Assembly: GCA_031371615.1 (NCBI GenBank)
Contig: JANMJY010000225.1
Span: 1-35,016, forward strand
Length of the DNA: 35,016 nt
Direction of reading: 5' to 3'
Source: Gaiellasilicea sp031371615
GTDB taxonomy: Bacteria > Actinomycetota > Thermoleophilia > Gaiellales > Gaiellaceae
The position numbers and the translations under genes are program-made. The notes under the pieces are model-generated. The model was given only the letters and a program-made list of their open reading frames with translations, was not told the origin of the DNA and searched no databases. Of this stretch, positions 1 through 7,575 are shown in pieces. Each line of letters starts with the position of its first letter. Positions within the stretch are counted from its first letter, which is position 1.

Positions 1-750
1 GTCGTCACGGCGAGCGCCGGCAACATGGCCCAGGGAGTTGCGTGGGCCGCCCGAGAGCTCGGCGTGCCGGCGACGGTGATCGCCCCCGAGGGCGCCCCGC
101 AGACGAAGCTCGACGCGATCGCGAGGCTCGGCGGGAAGGTCGTCAAAGTACCGTACGAGCGGTGGTGGGAGATTCTGGTCACCTCGGAGCTCCACGAAGC
201 CGAGGGCCTCTTCGTGCATCCCGTGCAGGACGAGCGGGTGATGGCCGGCAACGGGACGATCGGGCTCGAGCTGGCCGAGGAACTGCCCGACCTCGATGCC
301 GTGCTGGTGCCGTGGGGCGGCGGTGGCCTCTTCACCGGGATCGCGAGCGCGCTCGCGGCGTTGCGGCCTGAGGCGCGCGTCTACGCCATACAGCCCGAGA
401 CGGGAGCGGCCGTCACAGCGGCGCTGGCTGCGGGCGAGCCTGCCGAGGCCGCCGGCTTCAGGCCCTCGTTTGTCGACGGTGCCGGAGCGAAGGTCGTGCT
501 GCCCCCCATGTGGGAGCGGGCGCGTCCGCTGCTTGCCGGCGCCTACACCGTGACGCTCGACGAAACCGCTGCCGCCGTCCGGCTGCTCGCGGAGCGAATG
601 CGCGTGATCGCAGAGGGCGCAGGAGCGCTGGCTGTCGCAGCGGCGCTCTCCGGGAAGGCTCCCGGGCGGAAGGTCGTCTGCATCGTGTCGGGCGGCAACA
701 TCGACGCCGCGCGCCTCGTGACGATCCTGCGCGGCGAGACGCCCGACTAG
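1..750 (+). CDS. Threonine/serine dehydratase (PLP fold type II), 5' partial
   Basis: The reading frame is open from base 1 and ends at TAG 748-750, so the N-terminal third, with the PLP-binding lysine, lies outside the window. The visible part begins V-V-T-A-S-A-G-N-M-A-Q-G; SAGNxAQG is the substrate/cofactor loop of fold-type II PLP dehydratases. A glycine-rich GGGGL segment, which binds the PLP phosphate, sits about one third further on, and the C-terminal SGGNID is typical of threonine/serine dehydratases. No ACT regulatory domain follows, so it resembles the short catabolic type (about 310-330 aa) rather than the long biosynthetic IlvA. These enzymes deaminate threonine or serine to 2-oxobutyrate or pyruvate in the cytoplasm. 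Serine racemase is an alternative in the same family. An internal ATG at 25 exists but is not the true start, because conserved residues precede it. Confidence 0.9.
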   Translation, partial: VVTASAGNMAQGVAWAARELGVPATVIAPEGAPQTKLDAIARLGGKVVKVPYERWWEILVTSELHEAEGLFVHPVQDERVMAGNGTIGLELAEELPDLDAVLVPWGGGGLFTGIASALAALRPEARVYAIQPETGAAVTAALAAGEPAEAAGFRPSFVDGAGAKVVLPPMWERARPLLAGAYTVTLDETAAAVRLLAERMRVIAEGAGALAVAAALSGKAPGRKVVCIVSGGNIDAARLVTILRGETPD

Positions 751-759
751 ACCGAGGTG

Positions 760-1587
760 CTAGGCCGCTGCCGCGGTCTCGTACGACTCGAGCTGATCCT
801 TCAGCTTACGGCGGATCCCCGCGAGGATCTGGGACACGCGCGATTCGCTGACACCGAGCATCCGGCCGATCTCCGCGCCCGGGATCTCCTGCACGTGCAC
901 CAGCGAGAGGATGTGACGCTCGCGCTCGGACAGTCGAGCGATGGCGCCGCGCATGGCGGCGTTCCGGTCGGAGCCGAGCAGCGCCGCCTCCGGATTGAGC
1001 TCGCCGTCGGGCGACTGGATCGTCTCGCCGACCTCGATCGGAAGGGAGTCGTCGGCGCCACGCGCCGGGGCGTTCAAGGAAGCGACATCCGAGCGGTCGA
1101 TGTCCTCGAGGCTCGCGCGCAGGTCGTCGACGGTCGTACCCAGCTCGGCGGCCAGCTCGGCCTCGACCGGCATGTTGCCGAAGCGAGCGAAGAAGGAGTC
1201 GCGGGCCCGCTCGATCCGCCGGCCCTCGCGCCGGACCGAGCGCGACGCCCAGTCCTGCTTGCGGAGCTCGTCGACGAGCGCGCCGGCGACGCGCGTCCAG
1301 GCGTACTGCTCGAAGCTCGCGCCCTTGTTCGGGTCGAAGCGGTCGATCGCCTCCATCAGCGCGACCAGGCCAGACGACGCGAGGTCGTCGAGCTCGCAGT
1401 GGGCGGGCAGCTCGCGGACCTTGCGTGACGCGATGTAGCGAACCATCGGCGCATACGCGAGCACGAGCTGGTCGCGTGAGCGCGAGTCCCGCCGTTCCTT
1501 CCAGTTGCGCCAGAGGGCCTCGGCCTCCGAAGAGGTGAGGCGCTGAGCGCTGCTGGTGGAAGTAGCGCTGATGAGAGTCGATGACAC
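760..1587 (-). CDS. fliA: RNA polymerase sigma factor, FliA/WhiG (sigma-28) family
   Basis: The 275-aa product has the layout of an alternative sigma-70 factor. Region 2 lies at about residues 40-115 (LAYAPMVRYIASRKV, then DLASSGLVALMEAIDRFDP), region 3 at about 118-170, and a region 4 helix-turn-helix at about 215-265 (LSERERHILSLVHVQE, then IGRMLGVSESRVSQI). The length and region 2 wording fit the FliA/WhiG group, which directs core polymerase to flagellar, sporulation or other differentiation genes. The start is GTG at 1587 with GGAGG about 10 nt upstream. The N-terminus is rich in serine and threonine. No flagellar, chemotaxis or anti-sigma gene lies in the window, so the regulon cannot be read from context and the fliA symbol marks the family, not a proven flagellar role. 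It is tail-to-tail with the dehydratase. Confidence 0.88.
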   Translation of the reverse strand: MSSTLISATSTSSAQRLTSSEAEALWRNWKERRDSRSRDQLVLAYAPMVRYIASRKVRELPAHCELDDLASSGLVALMEAIDRFDPNKGASFEQYAWTRVAGALVDELRKQDWASRSVRREGRRIERARDSFFARFGNMPVEAELAAELGTTVDDLRASLEDIDRSDVASLNAPARGADDSLPIEVGETIQSPDGELNPEAALLGSDRNAAMRGAIARLSERERHILSLVHVQEIPGAEIGRMLGVSESRVSQILAGIRRKLKDQLESYETAAAA

Positions 1588-1627
1588 TGAGAGCCTCCGC
1601 AGTAGGTATCCGACGTGCCGCCTTCCT

Positions 1628-1636
1628 CTTATCGGG
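1628..1636 (-). promoter_or_regulatory. Possible sigma-28-like -10 box upstream of the sigma gene
   Basis: On the minus strand CCCGATAAG lies about 40 nt upstream of the sigma-factor GTG. It matches seven of eight bases of the FliA/WhiG -10 consensus GCCGATAA. No TAAA-type -35 is visible 15-16 bp further upstream, so autoregulation is only a suggestion. The same CCCGATAA core also occurs at about 2433 inside a coding region, which shows that chance matches happen here. Confidence 0.25.
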
Positions 1637-1710
1637 ACTAATTCAGCCCGGGCAACAGTCTCGTTTCGGGCCTCTGGGCATCCCCGATTCGGGTGACGCT
1701 GCGCGGTCGG

Positions 1711-2346
1711 TCAACCGGCGCGAACGACGCCGACGTACCGGAATCCGAGCGCCTGCATGGCGCCTGCGTCGATCAGTGCCTGCTCGAGCACGGCGGTCGC
1801 GACACCCGCGAGCTTTCGATGCAGGTGCGGTGTCCATTCGAACTCTCTCTCGTCGAAGCGCGCAGCGAGCGCTTCGCGCAAGGTGGCGAGCCCGTGCAGG
1901 CCGAGATGCTCCGCCTCCCATTCCCGTCGCAGCTCGTCGCGCGAGGCGGGAGCCTCGCCATGCCCGGCGGCGGCCCGCGCACGCCGCTGGCCGTAGAGCC
2001 AGTCGAGCGCCGTGTCGTCCAGGCGGTCCCACGCGAACTCGTCCACGACCAGGACTCCACCGGGGGGAAGCAGCCCGGCGATCTTGTCGAGCGCCGCGTC
2101 GAGATCGCGCATGTGGTGGAGGGAGAAGCTGGCCACGGCCGCGTCGAAGCGCTCGGAGTCCTCGAGATCTTCGAGCTTCAGCCGCCGAAACAGCTCGCCG
2201 GACGGGGCCAGAGGGTCGATGCCGAGCACGTCGTAACCGGCCACCGAGAGCGCCGTCGTCAACTCGCCCTGCCCGCAGCCGACATCGAGCACCCGTGCGG
2301 ACAGCGCCGGTAGGTGCTCTCGCGCGAACTGCTCGAACGGTGTCAT
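1711..2346 (-). CDS. Class I SAM-dependent methyltransferase
   Basis: The 211-aa product carries the Rossmann-like SAM motif I VLDVGCGQGELTTAL near residue 20, followed by an acidic residue ending strand 2 (GIDPL). It then has FDAAVASFSLHHM and GGVLVVDEFAWD, the usual post-I and motif III positions of UbiE/Methyltransf_11 enzymes. The start chosen is ATG 2346, which overlaps the TGA of the upstream DUF218 gene by one base (TGATG), so the two are probably translationally coupled. The frame is open further upstream, to 2601, but that part runs through the DUF218 gene in another frame and has no family resemblance. The substrate cannot be inferred. Confidence 0.85.
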   Translation of the reverse strand: MTPFEQFAREHLPALSARVLDVGCGQGELTTALSVAGYDVLGIDPLAPSGELFRRLKLEDLEDSERFDAAVASFSLHHMRDLDAALDKIAGLLPPGGVLVVDEFAWDRLDDTALDWLYGQRRARAAAGHGEAPASRDELRREWEAEHLGLHGLATLREALAARFDEREFEWTPHLHRKLAGVATAVLEQALIDAGAMQALGFRYVGVVRAG

Positions 2347-2867
2347 CAACACCGCCTCCGCACTGTCACCACGCCGAGCTTTGCCCATTCGAAGGCGACC
2401 GCCAGGGGCAGGCCGAGAACTGGATTCGGGGCCCCGATAAAACTGAGGCGGCCCTGGAAGCATCGCTCGAACAGCCGCCGCGCCCGGAAGAGGTGGAAGC
2501 GCGACGTGACGACGAGGAGCGAGTCCCAGCCATGCTCCCGCGCCAGCCGCGCGGCCAGGCGGGCCTCCCCGCGGGTCGAGTAGGGCTCGGGCCGGGGGCA
2601 CACGACTCGTACAGGATCGCCGAAACGGCAGAGCCGGTTCGCGCTCGTCCAGCGCGGATCCCAGCCGTCCGAGATCACGAGCACCGGTGCGACGCCCCGC
2701 TCGACGAGCGCGAGGGCGACCGGCAGCCGTCTCTTATTGCCGGCCAGCACCATCACCGCGTCGGCCTCCGCCACCTCGTCGTCGTCGTAGAGGATGAAGA
2801 GGGGCATGCTCGCGACGACGAGAGCCGCGGGCACGGTCAACGCAATCACGAGGAGGAGACGGCGCAC
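2346..2867 (-). CDS. YdcF/ElyC-like DUF218 domain protein
   Basis: The 173-aa product starts with a hydrophobic segment (residues 3-26) that is probably a signal anchor. It continues with the DUF218 pattern: ADAVMVLAGNKRRLPVALALVERG, then APVLVISDG, then DSLLVVTSRFHLFRARRLF. In this family (YdcF, SanA, ElyC) the conserved loops are thought to bind an anionic or nucleotide-like ligand. Members act at the envelope, for example in lipid-carrier and peptidoglycan homeostasis, though the exact reaction is mostly unknown. The start is GTG 2867, only one base from the ATG (2869) of the divergent YcaQ-like gene, so its promoter must lie inside that gene. It is coupled to the downstream methyltransferase. 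No good ribosome-binding site is visible, so the start is the least certain part. Confidence 0.75.
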   Translation of the reverse strand: MRRLLLVIALTVPAALVVASMPLFILYDDDEVAEADAVMVLAGNKRRLPVALALVERGVAPVLVISDGWDPRWTSANRLCRFGDPVRVVCPRPEPYSTRGEARLAARLAREHGWDSLLVVTSRFHLFRARRLFERCFQGRLSFIGAPNPVLGLPLAVAFEWAKLGVVTVRRRC

Positions 2868-2868
2868 G

Positions 2869-3888
2869 ATGCCGCAGACTAGAGGCGCGGCGGTGAGAGT
2901 CAGCGCGGAGGAGGCGCGCCGGATCGCGGTGCGCGCGCAGGCGCTCGACGGCAGCGCGACGGGCGTCCTCGAGACCGTGCGCCGGCTCGGCTTCCTCCAG
3001 ATCGACGTCGTCGCGCCGGTCGAGCGGCCGCAGCACCTCGTCCTGTTCAGCCGGCTCGGGCCAACCTACGACCGCGCGGAGCTCGACCGGCTGCTCTGGC
3101 AGGAGCGGGCGCTCTTCGAGTGGGACGCGTTCATCTACCCGATCGAGGACCTGCCGCTCATCCGCGCGCGGATCCGCAGCTTCCGCCGCTCGCGACGCAC
3201 CAAGAGCCACCGGTGGGTGCGCGATTTCCTGACCACGAACGCCGCCTTCCGCCGCTACGTGCTCCGCGAGCTCGACCGCAACGGCCCGATGCTCTCCCGC
3301 GACTTCGAGGACCGCGCGATCGGCGGCAACCGCGACAGCCGCTGGTGGGGCCCGCGCCAGGTCGGGCTCATGCTCCTGTCGCTCCACCTCTACGGCGAGA
3401 TCGCGATCGTCGGGCGGCGAGGCGGCGAGCGGCTGTGGGACCGATCCGGACGCTGGTGGCCGGAGACGGAGCCGGTTTCGATCCGAGACGGCGAGCAGAT
3501 CCGAGCCGAGCGGCGCTTCCGCACCCAGGGGGTCCGGATCGTCAAGGGCGAGTGGGAGCGGCACCCGGATGCCGAAGACGGGCCGGTGCCGGACCGCGCC
3601 GTCCTCCTCTCCCCCTTTGACCGCCTCGTCTACAACCGTGACCGGGCCGAGGCGCTCTGGGACTTCCGGTACCGGCTCGAGATGTTCGTGCCGAAGTCGA
3701 AGCGCGAGTATGGCTACTACGTGCTGCCGCTCCTCGTCGGGGACCGCGTCGTCGGCCGCGCCGAGCCGCGCTTCGACCGGAAGACCGGCGTGCTGGAGCT
3801 GCTCGGCGCCTGGGGCGAGACATCCCGGTTGGACGAGGCGCTCGCCGACCTCGGCACCTGGCTGGGGGCAGCTAGCATCAAGCGCTGA
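2869..3888 (+). CDS. ycaQ: YcaQ/AlkZ-type winged-helix DNA glycosylase
   Basis: The 339-aa product matches the HTH_42 family (YcaQ/AlkZ), cytoplasmic glycosylases that unhook alkylated bases and interstrand crosslinks. The segment LGFLQIDVV contains Q44-I-D46, the Q-hydrophobic-D signature of YcaQ-type enzymes (AlkZ types have Q-x-Q). Family-typical stretches follow: FEWDAFIYPIEDLP near residue 90, SRWWGPRQVGLMLLSLHLYGEIAI near 160-180, and LLSPFDRLVYNRDRAEALWDFRYRLEMFVPKSKREYGYYVLP near 255-295. The start is ATG 2869 with AGGAGGAG at 2851-2858. An upstream ATG at 2794 would add 25 residues without family similarity and is rejected. The stop overlaps the ATG of the next gene (TGATG), which suggests co-translation with the trans-sulfuration enzyme. 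Confidence 0.88.
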   Translation: MPQTRGAAVRVSAEEARRIAVRAQALDGSATGVLETVRRLGFLQIDVVAPVERPQHLVLFSRLGPTYDRAELDRLLWQERALFEWDAFIYPIEDLPLIRARIRSFRRSRRTKSHRWVRDFLTTNAAFRRYVLRELDRNGPMLSRDFEDRAIGGNRDSRWWGPRQVGLMLLSLHLYGEIAIVGRRGGERLWDRSGRWWPETEPVSIRDGEQIRAERRFRTQGVRIVKGEWERHPDAEDGPVPDRAVLLSPFDRLVYNRDRAEALWDFRYRLEMFVPKSKREYGYYVLPLLVGDRVVGRAEPRFDRKTGVLELLGAWGETSRLDEALADLGTWLGAASIKR

Positions 3889-5033
3889 TGGACTTCGAGA
3901 CGCGAGCCATTCACGACGGCCAGGAGCCGGATCCAACGACTGGCGCGATCACGGTCCCCATCTACCAGACCTCCACGTTCGTGCAGGAAGCGGTCGGCGT
4001 CAACAAGGGCTACGACTACGCGCGCGTCGCGAATCCGACCCGCTCGGCGCTGCAGGAGGCACTCGCCTCGCTCGAGAACGCGGAGCACGGGGTTGCGTTC
4101 TCCTCCGGCCTCGGCGCAACGACGACCGTGATGCACCTCGTCAACCCGGGAGAGCGGGTCGTCCTGATCGCGGACGTCTACGGCGGCGTCTACCGGATGA
4201 CCTCGCAGGTCTACGCGCCGAAGGGCTATCTCTTCGACTACGTTCCGGCGGCGGAGTTCGCGAACCTCCCTGACCATCTCGATGCGAACACGCGGATGGT
4301 CTGGGTCGAGAGCCCGTCGAACCCGGTGCTCAATGTGGTCGACATCCGCGCGGCGGCGGACGCAGCACACGCAGTCGGGGCGATCCTCGTCGTCGACAAC
4401 ACGTTCGCGACGCCGTACCTGCAGAACCCGCTCGACCTCGGCGCCGACATCGTCCTCCATTCGACGACCAAGTACCTGGGCGGCCACTCGGACGTGGTCG
4501 GTGGCTTCTGCGGGACGAACGACCCGACAATCGCGGAGCGGCTCTACTTCCTGCAGAAGTCGCTCGGCGCCGTCCCCGGCCCCTTCGACTCCTGGCTCGT
4601 CCTGCGTGGCCTCAAGACGCTCGCGGTGCGGATGCGCCAGCACTGCGAGAACGCCCGCGTGATCGCCGACTGGCTCGTCGAGCAGCTCGGCGCCGAGCAG
4701 GTGCTCTACCCGGGGCTCGCCTCACACCCCGGCCACGAGATCGCGAAGCGGCAGATGCGCGACTTCGGCGGGATGATCTCGTTCCTGGCCGACTCGGAGG
4801 AAACGGCGGTCGAGCTCGTCGGGCGGACGAAACTCTTCCAGCTCGCCGAGTCGCTCGGCGGCGTCGAGAGCCTGATCGAGCATCCGGCACGGATGACACA
4901 CGCCTCAACCGCCGACGCACCCTTCGCCGCTCCGCGGAACCTCGTCCGGCTTTCGGTCGGGATCGAGTCGGTCGACGACCTGATCGCGGACCTGGCCTCG
5001 GCGCTCGTCCCCGCCGCGGCGCACGCCAAGTAA
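3888..5033 (+). CDS. metB: Cystathionine gamma-synthase/lyase (Cys/Met PLP enzyme)
   Basis: The 381-aa product is a full-length Cys/Met-metabolism PLP enzyme. It begins FETRAIHDGQEPDPTTGAI, a classic opening of this family, and continues with VPIYQTSTF, YDYARVANPTRSALQEALASLE and a GLGATTTVMHL segment. VWVESPSNP and VDNTFATP follow, then HSTTKYLGGHSDVVGG, whose lysine forms the PLP Schiff base, and GGMISF near the C-terminus. These enzymes act in the cytoplasm in trans-sulfuration. Sequence alone does not reliably separate cystathionine gamma-synthase (MetB) from gamma-lyase; metB is the best guess. It overlaps the YcaQ-like gene by one base. Its stop codon lies inside a perfect hairpin (5025-5049). 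Confidence 0.88.
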   Translation: MDFETRAIHDGQEPDPTTGAITVPIYQTSTFVQEAVGVNKGYDYARVANPTRSALQEALASLENAEHGVAFSSGLGATTTVMHLVNPGERVVLIADVYGGVYRMTSQVYAPKGYLFDYVPAAEFANLPDHLDANTRMVWVESPSNPVLNVVDIRAAADAAHAVGAILVVDNTFATPYLQNPLDLGADIVLHSTTKYLGGHSDVVGGFCGTNDPTIAERLYFLQKSLGAVPGPFDSWLVLRGLKTLAVRMRQHCENARVIADWLVEQLGAEQVLYPGLASHPGHEIAKRQMRDFGGMISFLADSEETAVELVGRTKLFQLAESLGGVESLIEHPARMTHASTADAPFAAPRNLVRLSVGIESVDDLIADLASALVPAAAHAK

Positions 5034-5049
5034 CAGTCTGTTACTTGGC
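5025..5049. terminator. Perfect 11-bp inverted repeat spanning a stop and a start codon
   Basis: GCCAAGTAACA (5025-5035) and TGTTACTTGGC (5039-5049) are perfect reverse complements around a 3-nt centre (GTC). The left arm contains the TAA of the trans-sulfuration gene and the right arm contains the TTG start of the MBL-fold gene. There is no T-run, so this could be a U-less intrinsic terminator, a translation-coupling hairpin or a dyad operator. The perfect pairing is seen directly; the role is inferred. Confidence 0.55.
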
Positions 5050-5902
5050 TACGGAGCAACCGATCGACCTGTTCCACGCGGGCGCGGCCTCTACGGTCGG
5101 GGCGTACCTTCTGGACACGTCCGGGGGACTGTCCCTCTTCGATTGCGGGCCGACGTCGTGCATCCCCGCGCTGAAAGCTGGGCTGGCGGAGCGCGGCCAC
5201 GAGCTCGGCGACGTCAAGCGCCTGCTGCTGTCGCACATCCACCTCGACCACGCCGGCGCGGCGGGGGTGCTCGTCCGCGAGAGCCCGGACCTGACCGTCT
5301 GGGTCTCGGAGATCGGCGCGCCACACCTCGTCGACCCGTCCCGGCTCGAGCGGAGCGCCCGCCGGCTCTACGGCGCCACCTTCGACGAGCTCTGGGGGGA
5401 GCTCGCGCCGGTGCCCGAGGAGAACATCCGCGTCGCGAACGACCGGGTCGCCGGCCTCGAGGTCTTCCCCGCGCCGGGCCACGCGTCGCACCACGTCTGC
5501 TACTTCGACGGCACGACGCTCTACGCGGGCGATGCCGCCGGCGTACGCATCCAGCCCAGCCGTTCGGTGCTGCCGCCGACTCCACCCCCGGACGTGGACA
5601 TCGAGGGGTGGTACCGCACCCTCGAGGAGATCGAGCGGCGAGCTCCCGAACAGCTCGCGCTGATCCATTTCGGGCCGGCGAACGACGTCAGCCGGCATCT
5701 CGGCGAGCTGCGCGAGCGGCTCGACACCTGGGCCCAGCGCGTCCGGTCCGGCGCCTCCGAAGCGGAGTTCGTCGCCGCGGGCAAGGCCGACCTGCCAGCG
5801 GACGAGGCCGAGGAGTACGACCGCGCGATGCCGTTCTGGCAGTCCTACCAAGGTCTGAAGCGCTACTGGGACACGCTGGAAAGTCCGACCGCCGAGGCGT
5901 AA
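5045..5902 (+). CDS. MBL-fold metallo-hydrolase
   Basis: The 285-aa product has the metallo-beta-lactamase fold signature LLLSHIHLDHAGA with H64-x-H66-x-D68-H69. It is followed by the third-histidine region FPAPGHASHHVCYF, the bridging aspartate in TLYAGDAAG and a late histidine in LIHFGP, so both metal sites look complete. The family includes glyoxalase II-like and other hydrolases that use two zinc or iron ions; the substrate cannot be told. The C-terminal 90 residues are helical and acidic, ending in a WQSYQGLKRYWD segment. The start is TTG 5045, which lies inside the right arm of a perfect hairpin. No ATG or GTG in frame lies close downstream. The next gene starts 9 nt after the stop, suggesting an operon with the MFS gene. 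Confidence 0.85.
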   Translation: MATEQPIDLFHAGAASTVGAYLLDTSGGLSLFDCGPTSCIPALKAGLAERGHELGDVKRLLLSHIHLDHAGAAGVLVRESPDLTVWVSEIGAPHLVDPSRLERSARRLYGATFDELWGELAPVPEENIRVANDRVAGLEVFPAPGHASHHVCYFDGTTLYAGDAAGVRIQPSRSVLPPTPPPDVDIEGWYRTLEEIERRAPEQLALIHFGPANDVSRHLGELRERLDTWAQRVRSGASEAEFVAAGKADLPADEAEEYDRAMPFWQSYQGLKRYWDTLESPTAEA

Positions 5903-5911
5903 CCTCGACGC

Positions 5912-7144
5912 ATGGCGGCGCTGCGCCACCGCAACTTCCGGCTCCTCTTCGCGGGCCGTGCAATTTCCTTCTTCGGCACGAACGTCGTGCCGGTCGCGCT
6001 CGCCTTCGCGGTCCTCGACCTCGGCAGCGCCTCCGATCTCGGGCTCGTGCTCGGAGCACGAACGCTCGCGCAGATCGCGGCGCTCCTAGCCGGCGGCGTC
6101 TTCGGCGACCGCCTGCCACGCAAGCTCGTCCTGATCGGGTCCGACTCCGCCAACTGCGCGATCCAGCTGGGAATGGGGCTCCTGATCGTCTCCGGCCACG
6201 CCGAGGTCTGGCAGCTGATCGTGCTCCAGCTCGCCGGCGGTGCTTCGACGGCGTTCCACTCGCCCGCCACGTCCGGCCTCGTACCGCAGACGGTCCCCCA
6301 GGAGGTGCTACAGCAGGCGAACGCGTTCATGACGCTCTCCCGCTACAGCGCGACGATCCTTGGCGCCGCAGCCGGGGGGATCCTCGTCGCGACGGTCGGC
6401 TCGGGTTGGGCGATCGTCCTCGATGCGGGCACCTACGCGGCCAGCGTCGCGCTGATCGCGCTACTGCGCCTGCCCGCGACGGCGAACCGGGCCGAGGCGC
6501 CGCACTTCGTTCGCGAGCTCCGCGAAGGGTGGGGTGCCTTCGTCGAGCAACGGTGGGTCCCGATCTCCTGCGGCTGGATCGCGCTCTACTTCCTCTTCAC
6601 GCTCGCGCCCGTGCTCGTGATCGGGCCCGCGATCGCCAAGGAGTCGCTCGGAGGCTCGACCGCCTGGGCGATCATCCTCACCGGCGAAGGCGTCGGCGCC
6701 CTCCTCGGCGGCGTCGTCGCGATCCGCTGGCGGCCGCGGAGGACACTCGTCGTGATGGGCGCGATCCTCGGCCTCGCCTGCCTGCAGCCCGCGCTCCTCG
6801 CCGGCCAGGCAGCGGTTGCGCTGATCGCGTGGGCGGCCGCTTTGACGGGATTCGGCTTCGCCTTCGGAACTGTCCTGTGGGAGACGATGGTGCAGGAGCG
6901 CGTTCGACCCGAGCACCTTTCACGCGTCTCCGCCTATGGCTGGTTCAGCGCGATGTGCTGCTTGCCGCTCGGCTACGCGCTCGCTGGTCCGGCGGCCGAT
7001 CTCGTCGGGATGGATGCCGTGCTGTGGTTCGGCGCCGCGTGGATGGCTCTGTCTTCCCTCGCCTTCATCGCGTTGCCGCCGATTCGGGCTCTGCGCAGCA
7101 GCGAGGACGCCGCCGCCGCCCCCGCGAAGCCTGCGGCGGCCTGA
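5912..7144 (+). CDS. MFS transporter, EntS/MFS_3-like
   Basis: The 410-aa integral membrane protein opens with LRHRNFRLLFAGRAISFFGT, the standard start of the MFS_3 (enterobactin exporter EntS-like) group. It has the loop 2-3 motif GGVFGDRLPRKLVLIGSD and AFHSPATSGLVPQTVPQEVLQQANAF, which is typical of this subgroup. About 10-12 hydrophobic helices can be counted. Such proteins usually export small molecules by proton antiport; the substrate is not predictable. The C-terminus is a short Ala/Pro-rich tail. The start is ATG 5912, 9 nt after the MBL gene, and a PPOX gene follows 17 nt after the stop. Confidence 0.88.
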   Translation: MAALRHRNFRLLFAGRAISFFGTNVVPVALAFAVLDLGSASDLGLVLGARTLAQIAALLAGGVFGDRLPRKLVLIGSDSANCAIQLGMGLLIVSGHAEVWQLIVLQLAGGASTAFHSPATSGLVPQTVPQEVLQQANAFMTLSRYSATILGAAAGGILVATVGSGWAIVLDAGTYAASVALIALLRLPATANRAEAPHFVRELREGWGAFVEQRWVPISCGWIALYFLFTLAPVLVIGPAIAKESLGGSTAWAIILTGEGVGALLGGVVAIRWRPRRTLVVMGAILGLACLQPALLAGQAAVALIAWAAALTGFGFAFGTVLWETMVQERVRPEHLSRVSAYGWFSAMCCLPLGYALAGPAADLVGMDAVLWFGAAWMALSSLAFIALPPIRALRSSEDAAAAPAKPAAA

Positions 7145-7161
7145 GCGCATAAGGTCGCGAG

Positions 7162-7575
7162 ATGCCGCCCCCGCCCGTCACCGCGGAGCTCGAGGCGTTC
7201 CTGCGTGAGCCGAACCCGGCCGTCGTGGCGACGCTCCGCCCGGACGGCTCGCCTCACACCGTCGCCACCTGGTACGACTGGGTCGATGGGCTGATCCTGC
7301 TGAACATGGACGCCACGCGGGCCCGGCTCGGTCACCTCCGGCACGACCCGCGCGTCTCGCTGACCGTGCTGGACAAGGAAAGCTGGTACAGCCACGTCTC
7401 GCTCGCAGGTGTCGTCGAGCGCCTCGTCGACGACAGCGACCTCGCCGACATCGACCGGCTCGCTCTCCGCTATACGGGCAAGCCGTTCCGGAACCGGGCA
7501 GGCAAGCGCGTCAGCGCCTGGGCTCGCGTCGAGCGCTGGCACGAATGGGAGGTCGAGGTCAAGCCCAGCCGGTGA
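7162..7575 (+). CDS. PPOX-class (pyridoxamine oxidase-like, probable F420/FMN) protein
   Basis: The 137-aa product is a small split-barrel flavin- or deazaflavin-binding protein. The pattern FLREPNPAVVATLRPDGSPHTVATWYDW is the first beta-strands of the PPOX family. It is followed by ILLNMDATRARLGHLRHDPRVSLTVLD (cofactor phosphate-contact region) and a C-terminal RVERWHEWEV strand. Proteins of this length and pattern in actinobacteria are mostly assigned to the F420-dependent FDOR-B group; that assignment here is by family knowledge, not by a decisive residue. It is probably co-transcribed with the MBL and MFS genes. The last 17 nt overlap the 3' end of the convergent MATE gene. Confidence 0.82.
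   Translation: MPPPPVTAELEAFLREPNPAVVATLRPDGSPHTVATWYDWVDGLILLNMDATRARLGHLRHDPRVSLTVLDKESWYSHVSLAGVVERLVDDSDLADIDRLALRYTGKPFRNRAGKRVSAWARVERWHEWEVEVKPSR

Noticed and set aside
749..780. A possible terminator between the dehydratase and sigma gene (AGACCG with CGGTCT).
   Set aside because: Only six base pairs with a loop of about 19 nt; too weak to call in such GC-rich DNA.
2794..2868. An upstream ATG at 2794 for the YcaQ-like gene.
   Set aside because: It adds 25 basic residues antisense to the DUF218 gene, while ATG 2869 has AGGAGGAG at a normal distance and gives the usual family length.
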